From Dysgonomonas mossii DSM 22836 (lineage in GTDB: Bacteria; Bacteroidota; Bacteroidia; Bacteroidales; Dysgonomonadaceae): a stretch of 64,000 nucleotides of DNA. The notes below the pieces were generated by a model. That model was not told where the DNA came from. It worked only from the letters and a program-made list of their open reading frames with translations, and did not search any database. Every line of letters starts with the position of its first letter. Positions within the stretch are counted from its first letter, which is position 1. This document shows positions 35,189-44,157 of the stretch, in pieces. The stretch is from NCBI RefSeq assembly GCF_000213575.1, contig NZ_GL892005.1:405995-469994 (forward strand), given 5' to 3'. The translations under genes were made by a program, and so were the position numbers.

Positions 35189-37543
35189 TTACTTGTTTAT
35201 CCTATAATGTACACCTTGTATTTGTCCTTTTTCCAACTGATAATTATTACCCGATTTTGTAAGAATAATATCTGTTAGTTTATTGTCTGACGGAAGACAA
35301 ACGAATCCTGTCGCTTTTTCTTTTTCTCCATAAACTTTGAGTTCTATATCAGACCAATTGATTTTATCTGTAGATTGAGCAAGTTGGGCGTGCGGGATAA
35401 CAGCACCCTCGCGCACCAGAATGATAGCAGGGATTTTGCCGGCTTCTATCACATTCCATCCTTGTTGATATGTTTTTCCACTTTGATAATCGATCCAGTT
35501 GCCTTTGGGTAGATATACATTTCGCTCCGTTCCGGCTTCCATCATCGGAGCTACTAATATGTCAGCCCCGAAGAGATACTCATCTTCTACAAACCATGCT
35601 CCGGCATCGTCAGGATATTCCACAAACAAAGCCCGAACCATAGGCAACCCTTTTTCGGTACATAATTTAGCCTGTGCATAAATATACGGCATTAATTTGT
35701 ATTTCATTTCGGCTGATTCACGAAAAGCTTTTACAAAGTTATCGTTATATAGCCACGGCTCTTTTGGTGGTGCTCCATGTGCACGACTATGCGATGTCAA
35801 AAATCCGAAAGGTAACCAACGGCGGTACAGATTTTCGGGAGCAGCAACCACAAATCCTCCTATGTCGTGACTCCAGAAAGAGAAGCCGCTTAGCCCGAAT
35901 GAGAGGCCTCCACGTAATGTGGCATCCATACCGATGTCTGTATTGGCAGCATCGCCACCCCAATGGAGAGGATAGCGTTGGCTTCCTGCCCAAGCACTGC
36001 GGGCCCATATAATATTTTCATTGTTGACTTCTTTGGTGATGTCCGCAACAGCTTTGTTGTAACGCAGCGGATACAGATTGTGCTCGTACCATCCACCATG
36101 CCCTGACGCATAAAACCCTTCCATTGGTGCGGCTTCTCCGAAGTCTACTTTTATTGCACCAACTCCCATTTTTAGTAACCCTGCAAGTTTGTCCTGATAC
36201 CATTTTACAGTCTCAAGGTTGGAAAAGTCTAAAACTGCATCTTCATAAGGCATTTCTCCTTTTGAGTTTTTTACATGCAGGTTTTTCTCTATTATTTCAT
36301 TGAAAAATTTATTTTTAGGTGTAAAATAAGTCAGCTGCCACAGCGAGATGTGGAATCCATCTTTCTTCAGATCATCAATCATTTTCTGAGGATTGGAAAA
36401 TCTCGATGGTGCAAATTTATAGTCGCATTGCCAGTCTGTTTCGAACCATCCTGTATCGAAATGAATAACATCTGACGGTATCTTGTAAGAACGTAGCTTG
36501 GCTGCTACATCATAACCCTCGCTTTGCTCAAAGTAAGTGATGCGGCTCATCCATGTGCCAAACGACCAAAGTGGAGGCATAGATGGCTTCCCTACTATTT
36601 CGGTATATTCATTCAGTATGTCTTTGGGTTCGCCGATAAATATGAATAGGTCGAGTGCTTCGTCTCCCATGAACAGCTTGTTTGCACCTACATAGGTATT
36701 TCCAAAATCGCAAGTGATAGGGGCTGATGTGTGCATGAACATCCCGTAGCCACGATTACTCATAAAGAAAGGAACAGGCTTGTACATCTGATCTGTTTCG
36801 GGGCCTTGCGGGTCGGTAACAAATAGATTCACTTTTTGTCCTCTTTTGTCTAATTTGGTTACAGATTCGCCACAACCAAATATTTTTTCACCCGGAGATA
36901 ATGAAAATACTGGGTTTACTGCCCGGCTATTATCCACTCCCCGTTTGATGAAGTTGAAAGGGATAACCTTTACTTGCGAAGAATCATTGTCGCACCAACG
37001 CCATGTATCGGTCAAACGTTTTCCTTTTTCGTCTCTCAATGTGATACGGAATGGATTTTCTTCAATTTCTATACTTCCGTAATTGCTTTTATAGGTATGG
37101 GTATTTCCTGTTTTAGAATATTTCCATGAACTGTCTTTCCCCGGTTCTTTGACTAACATAGGAGAGTCGAAGGGTTTAGGCTGAACGGGTGTTGTCAACA
37201 TTCTTATTCGCAAAGTGCGTGGTGTAACAAAATCTACCGAGAAGTCTAATTCAGGGTTTTGTTCATAGGCTTCACCCGGAAAATCTAACATCTTTAAATC
37301 TTGTGGCAAGATTGTATTAACATTAAAAGCCTGACGAGTGTACAATGATGTGCGTTTCCACGAGATTTTCCCTTTGCCGTCTGCTCCGTTAAATGAAGCC
37401 ACCTTGTCGGCAAAGAAAAAGGTATTGTGAAAATCTTTAAAGTCGACACTCATGTCAATTGGTTCGCCTAATATGCGTTTTTGTTGAGCCGCAAGCTGCG
37501 TGCTGAGGCAAATGCTGAGGCAAAGAATAATTCGTATTTTCAT
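35189..37543 (-). CDS. GH31 alpha-xylosidase (no PA14)
   Basis: A 784-residue GH31 enzyme with signal peptide (MKIRIILCLSICLSTQLAAQ). The nucleophile is Asp467 in GVGAIKVDFGEAAPMEGFY, and the KVDFGE form is typical of alpha-xylosidases such as YicI. Other features are DVIHFDTGWFETDW in the active-site strand and YPLHWGGDAANT with the acid/base Asp. There is no PA14 insert, unlike the GH31 at 44158. It would remove terminal xylose from the non-reducing end of xyloglucan oligosaccharides. It follows the first GH3 by 14 bases and precedes GH95 by 3. Confidence 0.95.
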   Translation of the reverse strand: MKIRIILCLSICLSTQLAAQQKRILGEPIDMSVDFKDFHNTFFFADKVASFNGADGKGKISWKRTSLYTRQAFNVNTILPQDLKMLDFPGEAYEQNPELDFSVDFVTPRTLRIRMLTTPVQPKPFDSPMLVKEPGKDSSWKYSKTGNTHTYKSNYGSIEIEENPFRITLRDEKGKRLTDTWRWCDNDSSQVKVIPFNFIKRGVDNSRAVNPVFSLSPGEKIFGCGESVTKLDKRGQKVNLFVTDPQGPETDQMYKPVPFFMSNRGYGMFMHTSAPITCDFGNTYVGANKLFMGDEALDLFIFIGEPKDILNEYTEIVGKPSMPPLWSFGTWMSRITYFEQSEGYDVAAKLRSYKIPSDVIHFDTGWFETDWQCDYKFAPSRFSNPQKMIDDLKKDGFHISLWQLTYFTPKNKFFNEIIEKNLHVKNSKGEMPYEDAVLDFSNLETVKWYQDKLAGLLKMGVGAIKVDFGEAAPMEGFYASGHGGWYEHNLYPLRYNKAVADITKEVNNENIIWARSAWAGSQRYPLHWGGDAANTDIGMDATLRGGLSFGLSGFSFWSHDIGGFVVAAPENLYRRWLPFGFLTSHSRAHGAPPKEPWLYNDNFVKAFRESAEMKYKLMPYIYAQAKLCTEKGLPMVRALFVEYPDDAGAWFVEDEYLFGADILVAPMMEAGTERNVYLPKGNWIDYQSGKTYQQGWNVIEAGKIPAIILVREGAVIPHAQLAQSTDKINWSDIELKVYGEKEKATGFVCLPSDNKLTDIILTKSGNNYQLEKGQIQGVHYRINK

Positions 37544-37557
37544 AGGTCTTAGATTGG

Positions 37558-39741
37558 TTATTTTAGTTGTATTTCTTTTGTCAGCCTGATATCTTCCGAA
37601 GATGATCCTATCAAGATATTCACTGTTTCGGGTTCTATTACAAACGAGTCTTTATCGTTGTCCCAATAAGCAAGATCATCGGCACTTAAGGTGAATTCAA
37701 AAGTCTTACTTTCTCCTTTTTTGATACTAATACGATCGAAGCCTTTTAGTTGCTTGATTGGTCGTACTACTTTTGACTGAGGAAACGATACATATAGCTG
37801 AGCTACTTCTTCTCCATCCATATCTCCTGTGTTTTTTACATTAACAGATACTTTCAGATTTTTTCCTTTAGAAAGAGCAGAAGAAGATAAGGCCATATCG
37901 GAATAGGTGAAATTTGTGTAGCTAAGACCATATCCGAAAGGGTATAGCGGCTTTTCTTTTGCATACATGTATGTGCGACCATTTCGTATATCATAATCCA
38001 TCATCGGAGGCAGGTCGGCAATGGATTTTACCCAAGTCTGATTTGTTCTGCCTGCCGGATTATAGTTACCGAAGATTACGTCAGCCAGACCATTTCCGAG
38101 CTCTTGACTGTTGTTTGTAATATGTAGTATTGCCGGTATATTCTCTTGCGACCAGTTTATAGCAAAAGGGAAACTGCTGACCAGTACCATTACGGTATTA
38201 GGATTTGCTTTGTGTACAATCTTTACTAAGTCTTCTTGTTCGAGAGATAAAGCTTTGCGATCTACAGCCTCACGTCCGTCGCTCGGTACGGGTGAGTATT
38301 TCCATTTAGGGTCGGTGCCATATACATGATTTCCGACGCATACAATAGCTATATCTGCTTTCTGTGCGGCAAGATAGGCTTTGTCGATTTCATTCGAAGA
38401 CTCGTATATAACTTCTACATTGTTACCGACTGCATTTTTTATACCTTGTAGTATGGAAACTGTATAAGGCGGAGTACCGCTATACCAGTCGAGTAATACT
38501 TCGTTGGCTCGTGGTCCAATAACTGCAATCCTCTTGATGTTTCCCTTATTTAAAGGTAATAGTTTTTTCTCATTTTTTAGTAGCACAACAGATTTTGCAG
38601 TAACCAGACGTACAAAATCTTGTATCTCTTTATTTCTCCATACCGAAACTGTATCGGTAACTCCTATATGAGCATAAGGTAGTTTTGTCTGATCTCCATC
38701 TAGTAGGCCTAGCTTTAATGCGATATAGAAATTTCCCCGTATGGCTTTGTCTATCTCTGCTTCTGTCAGCATCCCTTTCTCTAAAGCTTGGTATATATAT
38801 GGGCGAAAATTATCGAGGAATTGTCCTACACCGGCTTTTACGATGGCAGCACTACCTTCTGTGTGGGTTGGGAATGTCTTATGTGCTTTTATCAACAGAT
38901 CGAGAGCTCCTCCATCGGTACAGATTATTCCTTTAAAGTTCCAGTCTTTACGGATCTTTTTCAAAATAGGATGGATTGTCATCGGTATTTCATTCCAGCT
39001 ATTGTAAGCTGCCATGAAGGCTTGAGAGCCACCTTTTTCTATACCCTTGCGAAAGGGGTATGAGTAATACTCGTGAAACAGTCGATTGTCAAAATTAGAG
39101 GATGTAGAATCTCTCCCGTCTTCATTACTGTTGGCTAGGAAATGTTTCATTAAGGATGCCGATTTCCAGTATCGGGGATTTTCTCCTTGTAGTCCTTTTA
39201 TAAAGGCTACGGCCATCTCCGATACTAGAAAAGGGTCTTCTCCAAAACTCTCCTCGGTGCGTCCCCAACGTGGGTCCCGGGCTAAGTCAGCATTGGGGGC
39301 ACGCATTACCAAACCTCCTTTTGTATATCTTTCGTTTTGTGTGTAATATCTTATTTCTGTGGCTTCTATGTCAGCTACTTTTTTTATCAGTTCTGTATCC
39401 CATGTCTCACCTAGCCCGTAGGCCTGAGGGAACGTAGTTGTAGGATATACATCGGGTACGCGCTGATAATTTACCATTTTGAAACCGCCCCAGTTACCCG
39501 GGCCTCCCAGAGCCATCCCGTGCAATCCTTCAGAATGTCCTGTGTTTCGAATTCCTAAGCGAGGAACGCCTAAGTTTGTGGATAGTGCATTTATTTTCTC
39601 GTCAATTGTCATTATAGACAGTAGATTGTCGAGGCGTTTTTCGTCGCTTAAACTTGTGTTTTGGAACGGATAGACATATTGTGCAAATACCCCGGTATTC
39701 GCAAACAAAATAGATAGCAGAATAAATAATAATTTTTTCAT
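37558..39741 (-). CDS. GH3 beta-glucosidase / beta-xylosidase, first gene of operon
   Basis: About 727 residues from the ATG at 39741 (MKKLLFILLSILFANTGVFA, a signal peptide); a 9-codon longer reading starts inside the leader. The nucleophile is Asp276 in FKGIICTDGGALDLL. The early segments NTGHSEGLHGMALG and FPQAYGLGETWD and the RAPNADLARDPRWGR motif place it in the GH3 group of xylosidase-like enzymes, and YPFGYGLSYTNF leads into the fibronectin-like C-terminal domain. It is the first gene behind the HTCS-type promoter at 39766 and so likely the most strongly read gene of the GH3-GH31-GH95-GH3 operon. Confidence 0.95.
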   Translation of the reverse strand: MKKLLFILLSILFANTGVFAQYVYPFQNTSLSDEKRLDNLLSIMTIDEKINALSTNLGVPRLGIRNTGHSEGLHGMALGGPGNWGGFKMVNYQRVPDVYPTTTFPQAYGLGETWDTELIKKVADIEATEIRYYTQNERYTKGGLVMRAPNADLARDPRWGRTEESFGEDPFLVSEMAVAFIKGLQGENPRYWKSASLMKHFLANSNEDGRDSTSSNFDNRLFHEYYSYPFRKGIEKGGSQAFMAAYNSWNEIPMTIHPILKKIRKDWNFKGIICTDGGALDLLIKAHKTFPTHTEGSAAIVKAGVGQFLDNFRPYIYQALEKGMLTEAEIDKAIRGNFYIALKLGLLDGDQTKLPYAHIGVTDTVSVWRNKEIQDFVRLVTAKSVVLLKNEKKLLPLNKGNIKRIAVIGPRANEVLLDWYSGTPPYTVSILQGIKNAVGNNVEVIYESSNEIDKAYLAAQKADIAIVCVGNHVYGTDPKWKYSPVPSDGREAVDRKALSLEQEDLVKIVHKANPNTVMVLVSSFPFAINWSQENIPAILHITNNSQELGNGLADVIFGNYNPAGRTNQTWVKSIADLPPMMDYDIRNGRTYMYAKEKPLYPFGYGLSYTNFTYSDMALSSSALSKGKNLKVSVNVKNTGDMDGEEVAQLYVSFPQSKVVRPIKQLKGFDRISIKKGESKTFEFTLSADDLAYWDNDKDSFVIEPETVNILIGSSSEDIRLTKEIQLK

Positions 39742-39765
39742 GGAATAGATTTTAACCGTGCAATA

Positions 39766-39830
39766 CAAAAATATTACATCTTTAGCTTTTAATCTATTCT
39801 GTATGTTTCATAAAGGGGGGTAATATGTTT
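39766..39830 (-). promoter_or_regulatory. PUL promoter and likely HTCS operator, minus operon
   Basis: On the minus strand: AAACAT at 39830-39825, AAACAT again at 39808-39803 (22 bases apart), then 29 bases, then the -7 box TATTTTTG at 39773-39766. The first gene starts 24 bases after the box. The AAACAT-29-TATTTTTG arrangement is identical in the divergent promoter at 44087-44129. Confidence 0.65.
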
Positions 39831-39836
39831 ACTAGA

Positions 39837-42800
39837 TCATTTCGATACGTTTTTTTTATACTCATTGGGGGTTACACCGAATTCCTCTTTAAAATACTTG
39901 CGGAAATATTTGGGGTCATTAAATCCTACCTGAAAGGCGATTTCATTGACAAACATCTGGCTTTTTTCCAATAAATCAGCTGCTCGTTTCAAACGAATAA
40001 AGCGGATAAACTCAGAAGGGGTCTTGTCTGTCAGGGCCAATATTTTTTTGTAAAAATAGACTCGACTCATGCCCATCTCTTTGCAAAGGTCTTCTACAAG
40101 AAATTCAGGATTTCCAATATTTTCTTCCACAATAGAGATTGTTTTTTGCACAAACTTTTCGTCCATAGATGTTATCTCTATTTCACTCAGGGAGATATCT
40201 ATTTTCTTCTTGAAGTTGCTATGTACCTTTTTCTGCCTCTCGATGATCTTCGCTATTTTTAGTTTCAGCATGTCAATGTTGAAAGGCTTGGAGATATAAT
40301 CGTCTGCTCCTGCCTCAATACCCGAATATTTGCTCTCTTCCGACGATTTGGCCGTAAGTAATATGATCGGAATATGCGAAGTCCGTATATCTCCTTTTAC
40401 ATGCCTGCAAAACTCATATCCATCCATCTTTGGCATCATAACATCGCATAGTATAATATCCGGTAGTTGATCGAGCACAATGCTGTATCCTTCTTCTCCA
40501 TCGTTTGCTATGACAGTGCGATAATCGTCTATAAACAAGCTGGTGATAAATTCACAAAAGTCTTCATTGTCGTCCACTATTAGTAGAAGCGGAAGATGTG
40601 CGCGTTGTGCCGACTTTAAATCGAGCTCGGCTCCCTCTTTTATTTCGCTAATAGAAATATCTCCCGAATGTATAATGTCTTGGTTGCTTAGTTCCTTATA
40701 TGTCGAATTTTGTATAGGTAGTAATATTGTAAAGGTAGAACCCTTTCCTTCTGTACTTTCTACTTGTATTTCGCCTCCATGTAATTTTACATATTCACTG
40801 GCCAGATGGAGTCCTACTCCGGTTCCAGATTGATTGTTTTTTTCTACTTTTTCTATTCTGAAGAAGCGTTCAAATATTTTCTCGAGATATTCTTTCTCTA
40901 TGCCAACGCCTGTATCAGAAACTTTCAGGCATAACTGTTTGGTTGGTGTATCTGTTTGCAGCAGTTCGGAAATGCCAATGCTGACATCTATCTGCCCGTC
41001 TTCTGTATATTTGAATGCATTGGAAATGAGATTGGATATGATTTTATGCATCTTTTCTTTATCAAACTCCATTTGCAGTTCTTGCAGATATGTTGTGAAT
41101 GTGAGTTTTATTGATTTTTCTCCTGCCAATGCCGAGAATGACTGACAGATTTCTTTTGTAAACTCTATAATATTCCCTCGTGAAATGTTCAGAGTCATCT
41201 TATTTTGGTCAAACTTCCTGAAATCAAGTATTTCGTTCACCATGTTCAACAAGTTTTTTGCATTCTTGTGCATGATGCTCATCGTAGCTTTTTGCTCTTC
41301 CGATACAGATGATTTCATAAGTTTCTCCAGCGGTGTAAGAATAAGCGTGAGCGGAGTCTTGAATTCATGGCTTATATTGGTAAAGAACTTGAATTTCAAT
41401 TCGTCTACTTCATGTATTTTCTGAGCTTCCAGTATTTTTTGAGCCTGTTCGTATTCTTCTTTTTGTTTATTCAACTTATATTTTATGAAAAACCTTAAAA
41501 CCGTGATGATGATGAGTATGTATATAATAGTTGCCCACCATGATAGCCAAAATGGTGGTTTTACTACGATTGTCAAAACAATAGGTTCACTGCTCCATAC
41601 ATTATCGTCATTGCTGGCATAGACAATAAGTTTGTATGTGCCGGCATTAAGGTTGGAGTATGATGCCGAGCCGATTCCGGTGCTTGTTTCAGTCCATTTG
41701 TTATCGAGCCCTTCCAACATGTATTTATACCGATTCTTCTCGGAATGGATGTAATTTAGGGATGAAAATTGTATTGTAAAATTAGTTTCGCCGTAATGTA
41801 AAATAATCTCATCAAGGTCTGTTATTGATTTTTCGAGAATAACACGTCCATTGTATTTTGTATTCGGTTTAATCACCTGATTGGTAATCAGAAGATCAGT
41901 GAAATGCGGTTTAGGTACATTTTTATTAAATACTATTTTTCTTGGATCGAAAGATGTGTATCCTTTAGTACTGCCTATGTAAATAATTCCGTCTTTATCT
42001 TTAAATATAGCATTCGTATTAAATACCGAACCCGGCAGTCCGTCGTTAACATCGAATGATGCGATTGTATACGTCAGTTGCTGATTGTCATACTTACAGT
42101 AAAAGCATACCAATCCGTTTCGGGTTCCTGCCCATATATTACCATCATTATCTTCTATAAGCGATACAACTTCATCACTCGGAAGTCCTTCAGTATTTGT
42201 TATATATTCAAATCGTTGTTTCGCAGGATAATATACATTGATACCTTTGTCTGTAGCAATCCATAAAAGACCTCTTGAATCTACAATCTGATTGTTTATA
42301 ACAATGCTGGTGAGGGAATCGAGGAATGTATTGTTGGGGAAATATCTTCTTACCTCTTTTTTACTTTCGTCTAATACGCATATTCCTCTGTCGGTACTTA
42401 GAAATATATTATTTTGAGTATCTACAAACATAGATACAATATAATTGGATAGAAGATCTTTACTGTTGCTCATATTGTGATGAGTAAAGGTATCCCTTGC
42501 AGAATTTAACTGATCTATACCTCCCCCAAGAGTTGCGATCCATAGATTCTGGTCGTTGTCTTCGGTAAGACTATATACACTTTTACTCGAAAGAGAGTTT
42601 GAGTTTGTCTCATTCAATTGAAATTTCTTGAAACTTTTACCATCAAAGGCGTTCAGCCCTCCCATGAAAGTTCCAATCCAAAGTGTTTGTCTGTGATCTT
42701 CGTATATTGATGTGATAATATCAGACGAGATACTTCCCGCATCGTTAGGATTGTTTCTAAAACGTTCTACTTTCTCCGTGCTTTGATGGTATTTGATAAG

Positions 42801-43958
42801 GCCGGTTCCATTTGTCCCTATCCACAGATTATCGCTCTTGTCTTTGTATAAACTATTGCAGTCGAATATCTCTGCATTTTTGTTAAACATATAAAAGAGG
42901 GGTGATTTCCTGAATTTGAAAAGGTTTGGATGATAATAAGATACACCACTTTTGTATGTGCCTACCCATACTGTTCCGTTTGGCTCACCATAGAAACTGA
43001 TAATAGAATTCTGACTGATAGAGTTGTGATTGTATATATCATTTTTAAGAACCGTTATCTTTTGATTTTTTTTATCCAGAATACTTATACCACCATGATC
43101 TGTTCCTATCCATATCAGGCCGTTAATATCCTGTCCTACACATCTGACAAAGCTACTCGATAATGCAACCTTACTGTTGGTGTCCAGTAAAGTCCATTGT
43201 CCTTTTTTTGTATTTAGATATACCACGCCTTTATCCGCTATACTCGGATAAACCCAAATATCGTTATCAGAATCTATAAATAAGGATTTCTGTATTGTAG
43301 AATTCTGGTTGTTGTCTTTAAAGAACGTATTTCGCATATCCACTTTGTTTGTCTGCATGTTTACACGTTCCAAAAGTCCGTCGTTGTGAAGAACCCAAAT
43401 GTAGTTATCCTTTATTTTTATATCGGAGATATCAGACAGAGCCAGATCATTTGTATTCTTCGATTGCTTGTAGATTGTTATTTTGTTACTAGTTGCATCG
43501 TATTTGTGAATACCCTTTCCCGGATATGAAATGTATAAATCTTTCTTCTTGTCTATTTCTATAATAGCTGGTGCGGGTGGTAACCCTATATCGCTTAGCA
43601 GTGAATCTATATTGTTTATAAAAGATTCCGATTTCCAGTCATATAGCATATAAATACCTGCACTCGACTGCAACCATAGGTTACCGTTTATATCTTCTTG
43701 TATTCCTGTAAAACGATCGTAAGATGGACTTTTGCTGTCATTCTTTATGTTCTTGTATGTTTTAAAGTTTATCCCGTCGTACCTGTTGAGCCCCATATTT
43801 GTTCCAAACCACATAAAACCACGGCTGTCTTTTAAGATTGCTTCCACCTGATTGTTTGATAAGCCGTTTGTATTATTCAAATGAGAGAATTCAAATTGCT
43901 GGGCTTTTATGATAAAAGATAATAAGAGGAATAGAAGGGTGTATAATGGCTTTTTCAT
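39837..43958 (-). CDS. Hybrid two-component system sensor-regulator of the PUL
   Basis: About 1373 residues from the ATG at 43958, chosen because it opens a signal peptide (MKKPLYTLLFLLLSFIIKAQ). Domains: a periplasmic double propeller of repeated GLLWIATDKG-type motifs (about 25-700), a Y_Y_Y domain (about 715-790), one membrane helix (PFWLSWWATIIYILIIITVL, about 800-825), histidine kinase with His in FFTNISHEFKTPL near 861, ATPase motifs NLISNAFKY, DTGVGIEKEY and GTGVGLHLA, a receiver with VDDNED and phospho-acceptor Asp in ILCDVMMPKMDG near 1170, and a C-terminal AraC-type helix-turn-helix. HTCS proteins sense oligosaccharides in the periplasm and activate the neighbouring PUL. It probably senses xyloglucan oligosaccharides and acts on the promoters at 39766 and 44044. 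Confidence 0.96.
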   Translation of the reverse strand: MKKPLYTLLFLLLSFIIKAQQFEFSHLNNTNGLSNNQVEAILKDSRGFMWFGTNMGLNRYDGINFKTYKNIKNDSKSPSYDRFTGIQEDINGNLWLQSSAGIYMLYDWKSESFINNIDSLLSDIGLPPAPAIIEIDKKKDLYISYPGKGIHKYDATSNKITIYKQSKNTNDLALSDISDIKIKDNYIWVLHNDGLLERVNMQTNKVDMRNTFFKDNNQNSTIQKSLFIDSDNDIWVYPSIADKGVVYLNTKKGQWTLLDTNSKVALSSSFVRCVGQDINGLIWIGTDHGGISILDKKNQKITVLKNDIYNHNSISQNSIISFYGEPNGTVWVGTYKSGVSYYHPNLFKFRKSPLFYMFNKNAEIFDCNSLYKDKSDNLWIGTNGTGLIKYHQSTEKVERFRNNPNDAGSISSDIITSIYEDHRQTLWIGTFMGGLNAFDGKSFKKFQLNETNSNSLSSKSVYSLTEDNDQNLWIATLGGGIDQLNSARDTFTHHNMSNSKDLLSNYIVSMFVDTQNNIFLSTDRGICVLDESKKEVRRYFPNNTFLDSLTSIVINNQIVDSRGLLWIATDKGINVYYPAKQRFEYITNTEGLPSDEVVSLIEDNDGNIWAGTRNGLVCFYCKYDNQQLTYTIASFDVNDGLPGSVFNTNAIFKDKDGIIYIGSTKGYTSFDPRKIVFNKNVPKPHFTDLLITNQVIKPNTKYNGRVILEKSITDLDEIILHYGETNFTIQFSSLNYIHSEKNRYKYMLEGLDNKWTETSTGIGSASYSNLNAGTYKLIVYASNDDNVWSSEPIVLTIVVKPPFWLSWWATIIYILIIITVLRFFIKYKLNKQKEEYEQAQKILEAQKIHEVDELKFKFFTNISHEFKTPLTLILTPLEKLMKSSVSEEQKATMSIMHKNAKNLLNMVNEILDFRKFDQNKMTLNISRGNIIEFTKEICQSFSALAGEKSIKLTFTTYLQELQMEFDKEKMHKIISNLISNAFKYTEDGQIDVSIGISELLQTDTPTKQLCLKVSDTGVGIEKEYLEKIFERFFRIEKVEKNNQSGTGVGLHLASEYVKLHGGEIQVESTEGKGSTFTILLPIQNSTYKELSNQDIIHSGDISISEIKEGAELDLKSAQRAHLPLLLIVDDNEDFCEFITSLFIDDYRTVIANDGEEGYSIVLDQLPDIILCDVMMPKMDGYEFCRHVKGDIRTSHIPIILLTAKSSEESKYSGIEAGADDYISKPFNIDMLKLKIAKIIERQKKVHSNFKKKIDISLSEIEITSMDEKFVQKTISIVEENIGNPEFLVEDLCKEMGMSRVYFYKKILALTDKTPSEFIRFIRLKRAADLLEKSQMFVNEIAFQVGFNDPKYFRKYFKEEFGVTPNEYKKNVSK

Positions 43959-44043
43959 TGCTAGGTATTCAGGTTCGATGGATACAAATTTATATAAATA
44001 AAGCGATTTCTGATGTTTTGTTAGCATTTTAATCCCTAAATGG

Positions 44044-44129
44044 AAACATTTAAACCCCTGCAGAGAATCTTTAACGGTTGCATTAAAAACATTTAAGAAT
44101 GCCTCTCTGCATATTCAGGGATATTTTTG
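44044..44129 (+). promoter_or_regulatory. PUL promoter and likely HTCS operator, plus operon
   Basis: AAACATTTAA occurs twice as a direct repeat (starting 44044 and 44087, 43 bases apart, close to four helical turns). The second copy is followed after 29 bases by the -7 box TATTTTTG (44122-44129), and the GH31 start codon is 28 bases further on. The layout matches the minus-strand promoter. Confidence 0.65.
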
Positions 44130-44157
44130 TATCAATGAAACTTAAACCATAATAACC

